From positions 1,114,785-1,178,784 of the forward strand of contig NZ_JH947125.1 of the NCBI RefSeq assembly GCF_000302595.1: a stretch of DNA of 64,000 nt. Direction: 5' to 3'. Shown piece after piece: positions 35,729 through 45,311 of this stretch (positions within the stretch are counted from its first letter, which is position 1; each line of letters begins with the position of its first letter). Position numbers and translations under genes: made by a program. The notes beneath the pieces are model-generated. The model ran no database searches. It was not told the origin of the DNA and worked only from the letters and a program-made list of their open reading frames with translations. Source of the stretch: Pedobacter arcticus A12 (lineage in GTDB: Bacteria; Bacteroidota; Bacteroidia; Sphingobacteriales; Sphingobacteriaceae).

Positions 35729-36124
35729 TTATAAAAATTTTGCTTTTAACTCGGGCGTGGGCACCATACATTGTTCTTTTTTTCCGAACCATTGGTAGCG
35801 GTATTGCGCCACCCAATTATAAAGACCGTTTCTTAAAAATGCGGGTAACACGTAGCCTATTTGAACCAGTTTCCAAAGCCCGTTTAAATGACCTGCAATT
35901 TTTAACACTGCATTGGATTTAGTAAATATTTTACCGTTTTCTAGGTAAACAATACTTTTTAGATCTTGTAAATGGGGGTATGTACTCAGCAAGTTTTTAC
36001 CGATTTCAGACTGTAAAGAAGCAAACCGAAAAAAGTCTTTTTGATCAGCCACAATAATGCGCTGTACAAAGCCATCGCATAAATTGCAAACACCATCAAA
36101 TAAAACGATACCGTGTTTCTCCAT
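35729..36124 (-). CDS. DCC-family thiol-disulfide oxidoreductase (DUF393)
   Basis: 131 residues from ATG 36124; a TTG at 36154 would extend it by ten. The N-terminus has the DCC motif VLFDGVCNLCDGFVQRI, in which two cysteines (CNLC) sit next to an aspartate. The later part has FRFASLQSEIG and VYLENGKIFTKSNAVLKI, typical of DUF393. The motif resembles a thioredoxin-like redox site, but the physiological substrate is not established. It converges with the LytTR gene and lies downstream of the DUF3078 gene. Confidence 0.83.
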   Translation of the reverse strand: MEKHGIVLFDGVCNLCDGFVQRIIVADQKDFFRFASLQSEIGKNLLSTYPHLQDLKSIVYLENGKIFTKSNAVLKIAGHLNGLWKLVQIGYVLPAFLRNGLYNWVAQYRYQWFGKKEQCMVPTPELKAKFL

Positions 36125-36171
36125 AATCAAATGTAAATTAATTTTAAAGGCCAAACCCGATTTTGAGCCTG

Positions 36172-37176
36172 TTATCGGGGTACTTTAAACATAATTCCAA
36201 GCGCCAAATTCTGGCTATACTGCACTTTCCCGCTAAAATCATCATCGTAAAGAGCAGTAGCGCCAACAGTAACATTTACCAACCTGTTCACTTTTGCTGT
36301 TAAAGTTACATCTAAACGTTGATCAATATTGTTGATGTTTTCGTAAGCCGCAAAAAGTAAATAACGGGCTTTTAAATTAAGATTTGTAGCAATATCCTTA
36401 TCAAAATTTGCAACACCTTGAAAAGCCAACTCATTTTTAAAACGTTTACCAACCTCAACACCAAAGTTTTTCGGATTATTTTTGTAAAGCGTTGTATCTA
36501 ACAAAAACGTTTGACGGGCAGTACCCGTACCTAATCGTAAACTAAAATACTTTTCGGGCTTGTATTCAAAACCGATAGACTCTGTTAGATAGCCAGGCGC
36601 CATAAATTTAGAAATGATTTTACGTGTTTCGTTACCATCAGCATCCTTTCCGTAAGTAAAACCACTATCAAACTGCGATTCAAAACTTACAGACCCAAAA
36701 AAGCTCCAATTTTTGGAGATTTGCAAAGCAGCCTTGTTATCAAAAAACATACGATCATTCGTTTTCCGCTCTAGTTGACCCTCGTTTTTTAGTTTTCCAT
36801 ATTGTAATAAAACCTCCGATGTAAAGTTTTTTCCATCCTTGTTGTATTCAGCTTTATAGTTAAGTAAGCTACCTAATGCTATAGAATTTACACCGCCACC
36901 GCTCCAGTTATCGCTAAAAGCAGCTTGGTTAAGGTTAACACCAAAGTTGAGTTTGGTTTTCCAATAATTAACTTTTATGTGAACAAAACTTTGGTGTAGA
37001 CGTTGTTTATAAATAAAAAAAACTGGTTGGCGTACCGGAAAAAGATTTTTTTTAGCCTCGATTTCTTTAACGATGATTGGCTCAATTTTATCATTGCTCT
37101 GTGCTACCGCATTGGTGATATTAAATAAAAGTAAAGCAAGCACCAGTTTAGGACCGTAGTTTTTGAAGCAATTCAT
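36172..37176 (-). CDS. DUF3078 secreted beta-rich protein
   Basis: 334 residues with a signal peptide (about 1-26, ALLLFNITNAVAQ). The mature part contains the DUF3078 hallmark NQAAFSDNWSGGGVNSIALG and long stretches of alternating polar and hydrophobic residues suited to an outer-membrane barrel, ending YSQNLALGIMFKVPR. No enzymatic motif is visible. It is probably exported to the outer membrane of this Bacteroidota cell; the function is unknown. The DCC gene follows on the same strand, 48 bp away. Confidence 0.8.
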   Translation of the reverse strand: MNCFKNYGPKLVLALLLFNITNAVAQSNDKIEPIIVKEIEAKKNLFPVRQPVFFIYKQRLHQSFVHIKVNYWKTKLNFGVNLNQAAFSDNWSGGGVNSIALGSLLNYKAEYNKDGKNFTSEVLLQYGKLKNEGQLERKTNDRMFFDNKAALQISKNWSFFGSVSFESQFDSGFTYGKDADGNETRKIISKFMAPGYLTESIGFEYKPEKYFSLRLGTGTARQTFLLDTTLYKNNPKNFGVEVGKRFKNELAFQGVANFDKDIATNLNLKARYLLFAAYENINNIDQRLDVTLTAKVNRLVNVTVGATALYDDDFSGKVQYSQNLALGIMFKVPR

Positions 37177-37409
37177 TCCGCAAAAGTGACAATTTATACG
37201 GTTTTAAAAAAATCAAATGTGGTTTGTGATTTTTAGCGGATAAATAGCTTTGTTTTTTTTACCTAAAGAATCGTTGTAGAAGGCACCATCCCATAAAGCC
37301 CTAATCGTTAAAGTAATAAGTCTATTACGAAACGTGTTAAACTGGGGAAATACCATCCATGTTTTGTAAATTCATACCATTCTATGAAAAAATAAAAAAC
37401 AAGTAAAGT

Positions 37410-39524
37410 ATGAACATCTATAAAAAACCATTAGCTATTGTAATTGCAGGGATTGTTTTGGCAAGTTGCAATAACTCACAGAAAAACGAGAGTAACTCCG
37501 ATAATCCGTTTTTTAAAGCAAGCAGTTTAGCGTACCAAGCACCAGATTTTGGTAAAATAAAAACTGGCGACTTTATGCCTGCTTTTGAAGAAGGGATGAA
37601 ACAGCAGTTACAGGAGATTGACTCTATTGTTAACAATGCTCAAGCACCAAACTTTGAAAATACCTTTGTTCCGTTAGAAAAAAGCGGGCAGCTTTTGGCA
37701 AGGGTAAACAATGTTTTTGATTTATTAACAGCGGCTAACACCGATCCGGAACTACAGAAAATAGAAGAAGATATTTCTCCGAAACTAGCTGCACACCACG
37801 ATGCTATTTATTTAAACCAAAAACTTTTTAACCGTATTTCTGCGGTATATGAAAGTGTAGAGAACGGTAAGCTTGATGCCGAATCTAAAAAGCTGGTTGA
37901 TGTTTATTATGAGAATTTTATTTTAGCAGGCGCTAAATTATCTGATAAAGATAAGGTAGAGATGAAAAAGCTAAACGAGGAAAAAGCGAGTTTAGGCACA
38001 AAATTTACCAATCTATTACTGGCAGCTACAAAAGTTGCAACTTTAAAAGTTGACTCGGCAACAGCGTTAAACGGTCTTTCTGAAGCAGAATTGAAAGCTG
38101 CTGAGGATTCGAAAACGGGCAGTAAATATGCAATTGTGTTACAAAACACCACACAACAGCCCTACTTAAGCCAGTTAACAAATCGCGATACACGTAAAAG
38201 CTTGTTTGACGCCAGCTATAACCGCACAGAAAGAGGAGATGCCAACGATACCCGAAGTACACTTATTCGGTTAGCAGAAATTAGGGCTCAACAAGCTAAG
38301 CTTTTAGGCTTTAAAAATTACGCCGCTTGGAACTTGAAGAACCAGATGGCGCAAACGCCTGAAGCTGTTGACAGTTTTTTAAAAGGGATTGTACCTGCTG
38401 CAACCGCTAAGGCAAAAGCCGAGGGTGCAGAAATTCAAAGTTTAATTGACCAACAAAAAGGTGGGTTTAAGCTAGAAGCTTGGGACTGGAACTTTTATGC
38501 AGAACAAGTTAGAAAAGCAAAATATGATTTAAATGATAATGAGATTAAGCCTTATTTTGAGTTAAATAAAGTATTGCAGAACGGTGTTTTTTATGCTGCT
38601 ACGCAACTTTACGGCATTACATTTAAGGAGCGTAGAGATCTTCCTGTTTACCAAAAAGATGTGAAAGTGTATGAGGTTTTTGAGAAAAATGGTACGCCTA
38701 TCGGTTTGTTTTACGCAGATTATTTTAAACGTGATAATAAATCGGGTGGTGCTTGGATGTCTAACCTTGTTGGGCAATCCACATTGTTAGGTACAAACCC
38801 GATTATTTATAATGTTTGCAACTTTACCAAACCTGCCGCTGGCGAACCTGCCTTAGTTAGCTTTGATGATGTAACTACCATGTTCCACGAGTTTGGCCAT
38901 GCCTTACATGGTTTTTTTGCAAGTCAGAAATACCCTACACTTTCGGGTACTGATGTTGCCCGTGATTTTGTGGAATTCCCTTCTCAGTTTAACGAGCATT
39001 GGGCTATGGAACCTACTGTTTTTAAAAATTATGCAGTACACTATAAAACTGGCGAGCCAATGCCGGCTACACTGGTAGAAAAAATTAAAAAATCGGCTAC
39101 ATTTAATCAAGGTTATATGCTTACCGAATTGTTGGCTGCCGCTTCTTTAGATATGCAGTGGCACAGCATCAGCAGTGATATAAAAATTACCGACGCCAAT
39201 AAATTTGAAAACGATGCATTGCAAAGAACTGGTTTATTGCTAAGTGAAGTGCCTCCACGTTACCGTTCAAGTTATTTTAAGCACATTTGGGGAGGTGGTT
39301 ACGCAGCCGGTTATTATGCTTATTTGTGGACAGAAATGTTAGATCACGATGCTTACTCTTGGTTTGAAGAGAATGGTGGCATGAGCGCCAAAAACGGTCA
39401 ACGGTTTAGAGACATGATTTTATCAAGAGGTAATACCTTAGATTACAACAAAATGTTTTTGGACTTTAGAGGGCATAAGCCAGATATCAGACCGATGTTA
39501 AGAAACAGGGGATTAATCAAATAA
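37410..39524 (+). CDS. M3-family metallopeptidase (peptidyl-dipeptidase Dcp-like)
   Basis: 704-residue zinc peptidase with a lipoprotein signal: hydrophobic stretch ending VLASCNN with the lipid cysteine at residue 20. The catalytic site is FHEFGHALHG (HExxH; about residues 494-503), with the third ligand expected in the following DFVEFPSQFNEHW, both as in thimet/Dcp enzymes. Length matches Dcp from other bacteria (about 680-720). Dcp removes dipeptides from the C-terminal ends of short peptides. The lipoprotein signal places this one in the periplasm, suggesting breakdown of imported peptides. Monocistronic on this strand, with the PBP4 gene following after 75 bp. Confidence 0.92.
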   Translation: MNIYKKPLAIVIAGIVLASCNNSQKNESNSDNPFFKASSLAYQAPDFGKIKTGDFMPAFEEGMKQQLQEIDSIVNNAQAPNFENTFVPLEKSGQLLARVNNVFDLLTAANTDPELQKIEEDISPKLAAHHDAIYLNQKLFNRISAVYESVENGKLDAESKKLVDVYYENFILAGAKLSDKDKVEMKKLNEEKASLGTKFTNLLLAATKVATLKVDSATALNGLSEAELKAAEDSKTGSKYAIVLQNTTQQPYLSQLTNRDTRKSLFDASYNRTERGDANDTRSTLIRLAEIRAQQAKLLGFKNYAAWNLKNQMAQTPEAVDSFLKGIVPAATAKAKAEGAEIQSLIDQQKGGFKLEAWDWNFYAEQVRKAKYDLNDNEIKPYFELNKVLQNGVFYAATQLYGITFKERRDLPVYQKDVKVYEVFEKNGTPIGLFYADYFKRDNKSGGAWMSNLVGQSTLLGTNPIIYNVCNFTKPAAGEPALVSFDDVTTMFHEFGHALHGFFASQKYPTLSGTDVARDFVEFPSQFNEHWAMEPTVFKNYAVHYKTGEPMPATLVEKIKKSATFNQGYMLTELLAAASLDMQWHSISSDIKITDANKFENDALQRTGLLLSEVPPRYRSSYFKHIWGGGYAAGYYAYLWTEMLDHDAYSWFEENGGMSAKNGQRFRDMILSRGNTLDYNKMFLDFRGHKPDIRPMLRNRGLIK

Positions 39525-39599
39525 CCGAAAGGGGCGAAGAAATTTGCCCCATTTTTGTTTACAGAAGGCGGTAAAATTTTAATTTACTATTTTGCCAGT

Positions 39600-40982
39600 A
39601 TGAAAAAGTTAGCATTGCTATTACTAATTAGTTCTTCTGTACTTAACATCGTTACGGCGCAAAATTTGGCTTCAAAGCTCGAAGTTGCGTACGCCAGATT
39701 TTCAGCAAACCAACAGCTAAAATATGCCACTGTTTCTTTCTCTGTAATCGATAATAAATCGGGGAAAGTACTTTTTAGCAAAAACGGAAATACGGGACTT
39801 GCGCCTGCATCAACATTAAAAGTAATTACCGCGGCCACCGCATTAGATTTACTTGGGGAAGATTTCACCTTTAAAACCAATGTTTTTTACCGTGGAGAAA
39901 TTAGAAACGGCACACTAAACGGCGATTTAATTATAAAAGGCAGCGGCGACCCAACTTTAGGGAGCGATCGTTGGGATAAAACTAAAAAAAGCCAGATCCT
40001 CAATAAAATTCTGTTCAACCTACAACAAAAAGGAATTAACAGAATAACTGGCTACGTTATTGGCGATGCTTCTGCTTGGGATACACAAACATTACCTATT
40101 GGCTGGATTTGGCAGGATATGGGGAACTATTACGGTGCTGGAACGTCTGCGCTGTGCTGGGGCGAAAACTATTTTGAATTGGGGTTTTCACCAGGAAAAA
40201 CTGCTGGTGCTCCAGTTAAAACGAACACAAAAAATTATCCATTCTTAGAAATCACCAATGAATTAACGACTGGAGCCAGTGGTTCTGGAGACCAGGTTTA
40301 CGCTTACTCGGCACCATATAGCAGTGATGTGTTTTTACGCGGAACCTATGGGATAGATTTAAAAAAGCAGATTGGTGTAGCTTTGCCTAATCCTCCATTG
40401 GCAATGGCTTTTGATGTTGCCCAGTTCTTGCAGACTAACGGTTATGGTTCTGAAGAGTTTAAAGCGCAGATTTTGCCTGCTGACGCTAAGGACCATCAAT
40501 TGCTTTTTAGCATTAGTTCGCCACCATTGAGCGAAATTATTTATTGGTTTAACCAGAAAAGCATCAATTTGTATGGAGAGCAGTTGGTAAGGGTAATTGG
40601 TGAAAAATCAGGGAAAAATCCGTCGACGATAGAAGGGATTAAAGTAATAAACGATTATTGGGAGAAGAAAGGCATTGATCCAGACGCTTTACGCATATTG
40701 GATGGCAGTGGCTTGTCCCCTTCAGATCGGGTTACCACTTTAGCAATGGCAAAAGTATTATCATTTAGCCGAAGCAAACCTTGGTTTAATAGCTATTTAA
40801 AAAGTATTCCGCTTTACAACAACCAGAAAATGAAAAGTGGTACCATTGCCAATGTATTGGCTTATAGCGGTTTTTCGGGAAATGGAAATGAAATTAGCTT
40901 TTCGCTGATGGTCAACAACTATAGCGAAAGTACCGGCCAGATGAGACAAAAAATGTATGAGTTTTTAAACGCTTTAAAATAG
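39600..40982 (+). CDS. dacB: D-alanyl-D-alanine carboxypeptidase/endopeptidase (PBP4 family)
   Basis: Exported 460-residue peptidoglycan hydrolase, counted from ATG 39600, which gives a clear signal peptide (ALLLLISSSVLNIVTAQ). The longer frame from TTG 39555 is rejected, as it would bury that signal. Active-site motifs are SxxK in APASTLKVIT (about residue 63), SGLSPSD in the SxN position, and KSGT in QKMKSGTIANV. These are the three motifs of the class C low-mass penicillin-binding proteins (DacB/PBP4), which trim stem peptides or cut cross-links in the periplasm. Full length and intact. Confidence 0.9.
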   Translation: MKKLALLLLISSSVLNIVTAQNLASKLEVAYARFSANQQLKYATVSFSVIDNKSGKVLFSKNGNTGLAPASTLKVITAATALDLLGEDFTFKTNVFYRGEIRNGTLNGDLIIKGSGDPTLGSDRWDKTKKSQILNKILFNLQQKGINRITGYVIGDASAWDTQTLPIGWIWQDMGNYYGAGTSALCWGENYFELGFSPGKTAGAPVKTNTKNYPFLEITNELTTGASGSGDQVYAYSAPYSSDVFLRGTYGIDLKKQIGVALPNPPLAMAFDVAQFLQTNGYGSEEFKAQILPADAKDHQLLFSISSPPLSEIIYWFNQKSINLYGEQLVRVIGEKSGKNPSTIEGIKVINDYWEKKGIDPDALRILDGSGLSPSDRVTTLAMAKVLSFSRSKPWFNSYLKSIPLYNNQKMKSGTIANVLAYSGFSGNGNEISFSLMVNNYSESTGQMRQKMYEFLNALK

Positions 40983-40984
40983 GG

Positions 40985-42025
40985 TTATAAAATAATTTTA
41001 AAGCTTGCGCCTTTACCATCACCCTCACTAAAACCTGTTAGTTTTCCACCAATTTGCTCAATAATTTTTTTGCTAAGATGTAAGCCCAAGCCTATAGAAG
41101 GTTCATTTTTAGTGCCTTTACGGCCTGTGTTTCTTGCATCTTTAAAAAGGTTTTTTTGATAGTTTTCTGAGAAACCCAAACCTTCATCGGCTACCTCAAT
41201 CTCCATTTTTCCATTGATGTTTCTAGTGTAAATACTAATTTTTCCATCAGTGTAGGAGAATTTAATAGCATTGGATAACAGATTCTGGAACACCAAGGAA
41301 AGGTTACTCCGATTTTTATTGATAAGCAATTCTTCTTCAGCTAAATTTAAGGAAATCGATAAGCTTTTTGTTTCTAAGCTATCTATAACGGTTTGTAGCT
41401 CCTCATTAATAAAACCATTTAAATTATAGGGAACATCGGGCAAAGCAATAATTTGTGTACCCGTTTCCATCATTTGTGTTAATAAATCGGTTAAGTTTTG
41501 TAACTGCAATCTGGTTACCGATTCAATTTTATCGACATACTCGTTCAAATTAAGGTCGTCGACCTTAATAAGTTCGCAAAGGCTAATAATTTGGCTCAAG
41601 GGTGTTCTTAAGTTATGAGAAACTAAGGTTGTAATCTCCTGCTTCTCGTTCGCCAGCTTATCTAAATGTTTAATCGTATCCTGTATCAAAACCATTAATT
41701 TGCCGGCTTCGTCTTCATAGTGGGTAGGCAAATCTGGTATAGTTCCGTTACTGATGTAATCTTTTAAGGCCTTATCACTCATCAATAATGGCGCTAAAAG
41801 CTTCTTTAAAACAAACAGAGTAACACCGGTTGATAAAAGCGTAAATATCAGGGTAACGATAATAATTGCCGTACCCGAAAAAAGACTCTGAGAACTATTT
41901 AGTGCATAAACAGCAAGGCCAATTAGGGGAATATGGATTCCGATGAAAGCAACAAATAAAAATTTTAAGCTATAATTGTACTTAATAATTGGAACTCGTG
42001 ATAACCTACTATAAACTGTATCCAT
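40985..42025 (-). CDS. Orphan membrane sensor histidine kinase
   Basis: 346 residues from ATG 42025 (the upstream frame reaching 42142 overlaps the start of the desaturase gene and is rejected). Two hydrophobic segments near residues 20-40 and 52-75 are followed by a linker. The HisKA motif is TTLVSHNLRTPLSQIISL with the phosphoacceptor His, and the HATPase domain has NLLSNAIKFS, the DEGLGF G1 box and GLGLHLSKKI. No response regulator is adjacent. It diverges from the carotenoid genes with 49 bp between starts, so it might sense a membrane or light-related state, but only position suggests that. Confidence 0.88.
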   Translation of the reverse strand: MDTVYSRLSRVPIIKYNYSLKFLFVAFIGIHIPLIGLAVYALNSSQSLFSGTAIIIVTLIFTLLSTGVTLFVLKKLLAPLLMSDKALKDYISNGTIPDLPTHYEDEAGKLMVLIQDTIKHLDKLANEKQEITTLVSHNLRTPLSQIISLCELIKVDDLNLNEYVDKIESVTRLQLQNLTDLLTQMMETGTQIIALPDVPYNLNGFINEELQTVIDSLETKSLSISLNLAEEELLINKNRSNLSLVFQNLLSNAIKFSYTDGKISIYTRNINGKMEIEVADEGLGFSENYQKNLFKDARNTGRKGTKNEPSIGLGLHLSKKIIEQIGGKLTGFSEGDGKGASFKIIL

Positions 42026-42074
42026 TAGCCTTATTACGATTGCTTTCCAATAATGTTTTAACGAATTTAATTTA

Positions 42075-43553
42075 ATGGCAAAAACTATAGTTGTAGGAGC
42101 TGGCTTAGCCGGGATTGCCAGTGCAATTAGGTTTGCATGCAAGGGTTTTGCCGTAGAAGTGTTTGAAAGTAATGCATATCCCGGCGGAAAACTCTCGGAA
42201 TTTGAGCAAGGAACTTATCGTTTTGATGCCGGACCCAGTCTTTTTACGATGCCCCAATATGTAAATGAGCTTTTTACTTTAGCCGGAAAAAAAGCAAGCG
42301 ACTATTTCGAATACCAAAAACTAGACGAGATTTGTAATTACTTTTGGGATGACGGAACGCGATTGACCGCTTTCGCTGATGTGAAAAAATTTAGTGAAGA
42401 GGTTGAGAAAAATACCAACGCTACTGCAAAAGAACTCCAAATCTATTTGGATAAAAGTGCCACCATCTATGATATCACACATCAGGTTTTTCTGGAGAAA
42501 TCTTTGCATTTATTGTCGACTTACACCAACACAAATACCGCTAAATCTTTTTTGAGATTCGGACAGATTGATGCCTTCCGTACAATGGCAAAGGCTAACC
42601 AATCTTTTTTTAGCGATACAAAAATGGAGCAGTACGCGAACCGCTTTGCTACTTATAACGGATCAAACCCTTACCAAGCACCTGCAACCCTAAATATTAT
42701 TCCACATTTAGAACAGAATTTGGGCGCTTATTTTCCTAAAGGCGGTATGTACAGCATCACCAAAAGCTTGGTAAAGTTAGCGCAAGATTTGGGTGTGAAA
42801 TTTCGTTACAACAAGCGAGTGGATGAAATTGTGGTTACTGGTGGAAAAGTGAGAGGGATCAACGTGGGGCAACAGTTTTACGAAAGTGACCTGGTGGTTT
42901 CTAATATGGATGTTTATTTCACTTATAAGCATCTTTTAAAAGACCAAAAGCAACCTCAGAAAATATTGAAGCAGGAACGCTCAAGCTCTGCGCTCATATT
43001 TTATTGGGGTGTTAAAAAGCAGTTTAAAGAACTTGGTTTACACAATATCTTTTTTAGTAGAGATTACCGGGCAGAGTTTAATGCCATGTTTAAGTCGCAA
43101 AGTATCCACTACGACCCTACAGTTTATGTGAATATTAGCTCCAAAATGCAACCCAATGATGCGCCTGCTGGTTGCGAGAACTGGTTTACCATGATTAACG
43201 TACCGAATAATACTGGGCAAAATTGGGACAGCTTAATTGGGGAGGCTCGTAAAAACATCATCAATAAACTCAATAAAAACTTAAGAGTTGATCTTGAAAA
43301 GCTGATTGAAAACGAAAGTATTTTGGATCCAAGGACAATAGAAAGTAGAACATCATCTTTCCGTGGTTCACTTTATGGCACCAGCTCAAACAATCAATTT
43401 GCCGCATTTTTGCGTCATGCAAACTTTAGTAAAAGCATAGAAAACCTGTATTTCGTTGGCGGAAGCGTACACCCAGGTGGCGGAATTCCGTTGGCTTTAT
43501 TATCTGCAAAAATTGTGGCTGACATGGTTAAATCCTCATCCCTTTCACTTTAA
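42075..43553 (+). CDS. Phytoene/carotenoid desaturase (CrtI/CrtD family)
   Basis: 492-residue FAD-dependent desaturase. The N-terminus has the dinucleotide-binding motif VVGAGLAGIASAIRFACKG with the acidic end FEVFES-like VEVFESNAYPGGKLSEF. The C-terminus has the family signature YFVGGSVHPGGGIPLALLSAKI. It heads the carotenoid cluster. Because a CruF-like hydratase and a CrtW-like ketolase are present, a 3,4-desaturase (CrtD) role in a 1-hydroxycarotenoid pathway fits. A true phytoene desaturase is also possible, since the two groups look alike by eye. The acyltransferase, glycosyltransferase and hydratase genes follow in the same direction. Confidence 0.85.
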   Translation: MAKTIVVGAGLAGIASAIRFACKGFAVEVFESNAYPGGKLSEFEQGTYRFDAGPSLFTMPQYVNELFTLAGKKASDYFEYQKLDEICNYFWDDGTRLTAFADVKKFSEEVEKNTNATAKELQIYLDKSATIYDITHQVFLEKSLHLLSTYTNTNTAKSFLRFGQIDAFRTMAKANQSFFSDTKMEQYANRFATYNGSNPYQAPATLNIIPHLEQNLGAYFPKGGMYSITKSLVKLAQDLGVKFRYNKRVDEIVVTGGKVRGINVGQQFYESDLVVSNMDVYFTYKHLLKDQKQPQKILKQERSSSALIFYWGVKKQFKELGLHNIFFSRDYRAEFNAMFKSQSIHYDPTVYVNISSKMQPNDAPAGCENWFTMINVPNNTGQNWDSLIGEARKNIINKLNKNLRVDLEKLIENESILDPRTIESRTSSFRGSLYGTSSNNQFAAFLRHANFSKSIENLYFVGGSVHPGGGIPLALLSAKIVADMVKSSSLSL

Positions 43554-43591
43554 CTAAAACCAAATGATTAGATTTGTGTTTTGTATCAACG

Positions 43592-44215
43592 ATGATCAAA
43601 CCTAAATCTAATAAAGTCATTTATGCTTTCTTCTCTTGGTACATAGAGCGGATTATAAAAAAAGATTTTTCGGGGTTTGAGTACAACAAAATAGCCGTTG
43701 ATCCGCATAAGGCGATACTTTTATTATCCAACCACTTCAGCTGGTGGGACGGTTTCTTGGTATTTCATCTGAACAAAATCTACTTTAAAAAGAAATTTCA
43801 TGTGATGGTTTTAGAAGAAACCGCAAAAAAAGTGAGTTTTCTAAAATATTTAGGTGCTTTTGGTATTCAAAAGAACGCAAAAAGCTTGGTAGAATCTTTA
43901 ACCTATGCCGGCGAATTATTAGATAATCCAGATAATTTATTGTTGATTTTTCCTCAGGGAAAACTACATTCCTTACATAGCAAGTCTATAGATTTTGAAA
44001 AAGGTGTTTCGCGAATTATCGACGCCTCTAAAAAAAACTTCAATTATGTTTTTGCAGCCATTATAACAGATTATTTTGACCAGCGGAAGCCTAACTTGAA
44101 AATAGCCTTACAAAATTGGGAAGCCCCAGAATTTGTAGGCTTACAGCTTTTAAAAAGTGCCTACAACAAACATTACGAAGCTACTTTAACCCAACAATCA
44201 GAAATAACAGTATAA
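43592..44215 (+). CDS. PlsC-like acyltransferase (CruD-like candidate)
   Basis: 207 residues from ATG 43592 (the TTG at 43574 would add six). The catalytic HX4D site is NHFSWWDGF (about residues 47-55). The second family motif appears as LLIFPQGKLHSLHSKS in the place of the usual EGxR/PEGTR. These proteins transfer fatty acyl groups. Between a carotenoid desaturase and a glycosyltransferase, the natural guess is acylation of a sugar on the carotenoid, as CruD does in green sulfur bacteria. A normal phospholipid role (1-acylglycerol-3-phosphate acyltransferase) is the alternative. It is 1 bp from the glycosyltransferase gene. Confidence 0.8.
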   Translation: MIKPKSNKVIYAFFSWYIERIIKKDFSGFEYNKIAVDPHKAILLLSNHFSWWDGFLVFHLNKIYFKKKFHVMVLEETAKKVSFLKYLGAFGIQKNAKSLVESLTYAGELLDNPDNLLLIFPQGKLHSLHSKSIDFEKGVSRIIDASKKNFNYVFAAIITDYFDQRKPNLKIALQNWEAPEFVGLQLLKSAYNKHYEATLTQQSEITV

Positions 44216-44216
44216 A

Positions 44217-45311
44217 ATGATTTACTTTTTTTACATAGTGTTCTTTTTCCTGATTTTACGTTTTACCGTAACACTGTTCAACTTTATATCAAACCCTAAA
44301 TTAACCAACTCCCCCAAAAAGTTTAACGATTTGGTTTCTATCTTAATCCCGGCCAGAAACGAGAAAGAGAATATCTTGCAGCTTTTGAAATCCATCCACC
44401 AACAAGATTATCAAAATATAGAAGTTATTGTTTTAGATGATGATTCGGAAGATAATACCTATCAATTGGTTGATAATTTTTGCGGAAACCACCCAAAATT
44501 TAAAATTGTAAAAGGCAAAAGCTTAGCAAAAGGTTGGTTAGGGAAAAACTTTGCCTGCCACCAACTAAGCCAGAAAGCAAAAGGAGATTGGCTGTTGTTT
44601 TTAGATGCCGATGAAGAAGTGAAAGACCACTTGATCAATAATACACTTTACCGAATGTACGTAGGTAAATTAAGCCTGCTCAGCTTATTCACTAACCAAA
44701 TCACAATCAGCCTTGGCGAAAAAACCGTAGTACCTTTAATGCATTTCCTGCTATTAAACTTGCTGCCCTTACGTTTAGTAAAATTATCTAAATTGCCATC
44801 TTTTGCGGCGGCTAGCGGGCAGTTTATGCTGTTTAAGGCTTCGGATTATAAGCAGTTCGAATGGCATCAAGCAGTAAAAAACAAAGTGGTGGAGGATATT
44901 GAGATTATGAAAAAAGTAAAGCAAGATGGTTTGCTTGGCGAAGCTTTATTGGCAAACGGATTTGTTTTTTGCCGGATGTACAAGAATTATAACGAGTGTT
45001 TAAGCGGATTTAGTAAAAACATATTGGCAGGCTTTAACAACAGCATTATTGCATTAATCATCTACATTATATTTGTCGTTTTTGGTCCCGTTTTTATCTT
45101 ACTCTTCGGGAATTTCCAGCTATTCTACTTCGCTTTGACACTTATCATTTTTAGCCGCATAATGATTTCTTATCTTTCGGGCCAAAATGTGTTTATCAAT
45201 ATTTTATATCATCCCATTCAAATGCTAAACTTACTTATCTTGGCTTTTTTGTCTATCAAACAATCGTTAGGCAGTAAAATAAGTTGGAAAGGCAGAACCA
45301 TCAACACATGA
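44217..45311 (+). CDS. Family 2 glycosyltransferase with C-terminal membrane segments (CruC-like candidate)
   Basis: 364 residues. One N-terminal hydrophobic segment (about 3-20), then a GT2 domain: VSILIPARNEKENI, VIVLDDDSEDNT, the DxD site in LLFLDADEEV, and the catalytic-base region in VVEDIEIMKKVKQDG. Two to three hydrophobic segments close the protein. Such GT2 enzymes with membrane tails can glycosylate membrane-embedded lipids; in the green sulfur bacterium Chlorobaculum a similar enzyme (CruC) adds glucose to a hydroxylated carotenoid. Its end overlaps the start of the hydratase gene by 4 bases (ATGA), which supports a shared transcript. Confidence 0.83.
   Translation: MIYFFYIVFFFLILRFTVTLFNFISNPKLTNSPKKFNDLVSILIPARNEKENILQLLKSIHQQDYQNIEVIVLDDDSEDNTYQLVDNFCGNHPKFKIVKGKSLAKGWLGKNFACHQLSQKAKGDWLLFLDADEEVKDHLINNTLYRMYVGKLSLLSLFTNQITISLGEKTVVPLMHFLLLNLLPLRLVKLSKLPSFAAASGQFMLFKASDYKQFEWHQAVKNKVVEDIEIMKKVKQDGLLGEALLANGFVFCRMYKNYNECLSGFSKNILAGFNNSIIALIIYIIFVVFGPVFILLFGNFQLFYFALTLIIFSRIMISYLSGQNVFINILYHPIQMLNLLILAFLSIKQSLGSKISWKGRTINT

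Noticed and set aside
37177-37409. tRNA or riboswitch before the M3 peptidase gene
   Set aside because: No cloverleaf or known aptamer pattern could be drawn; it is AT-rich spacer.
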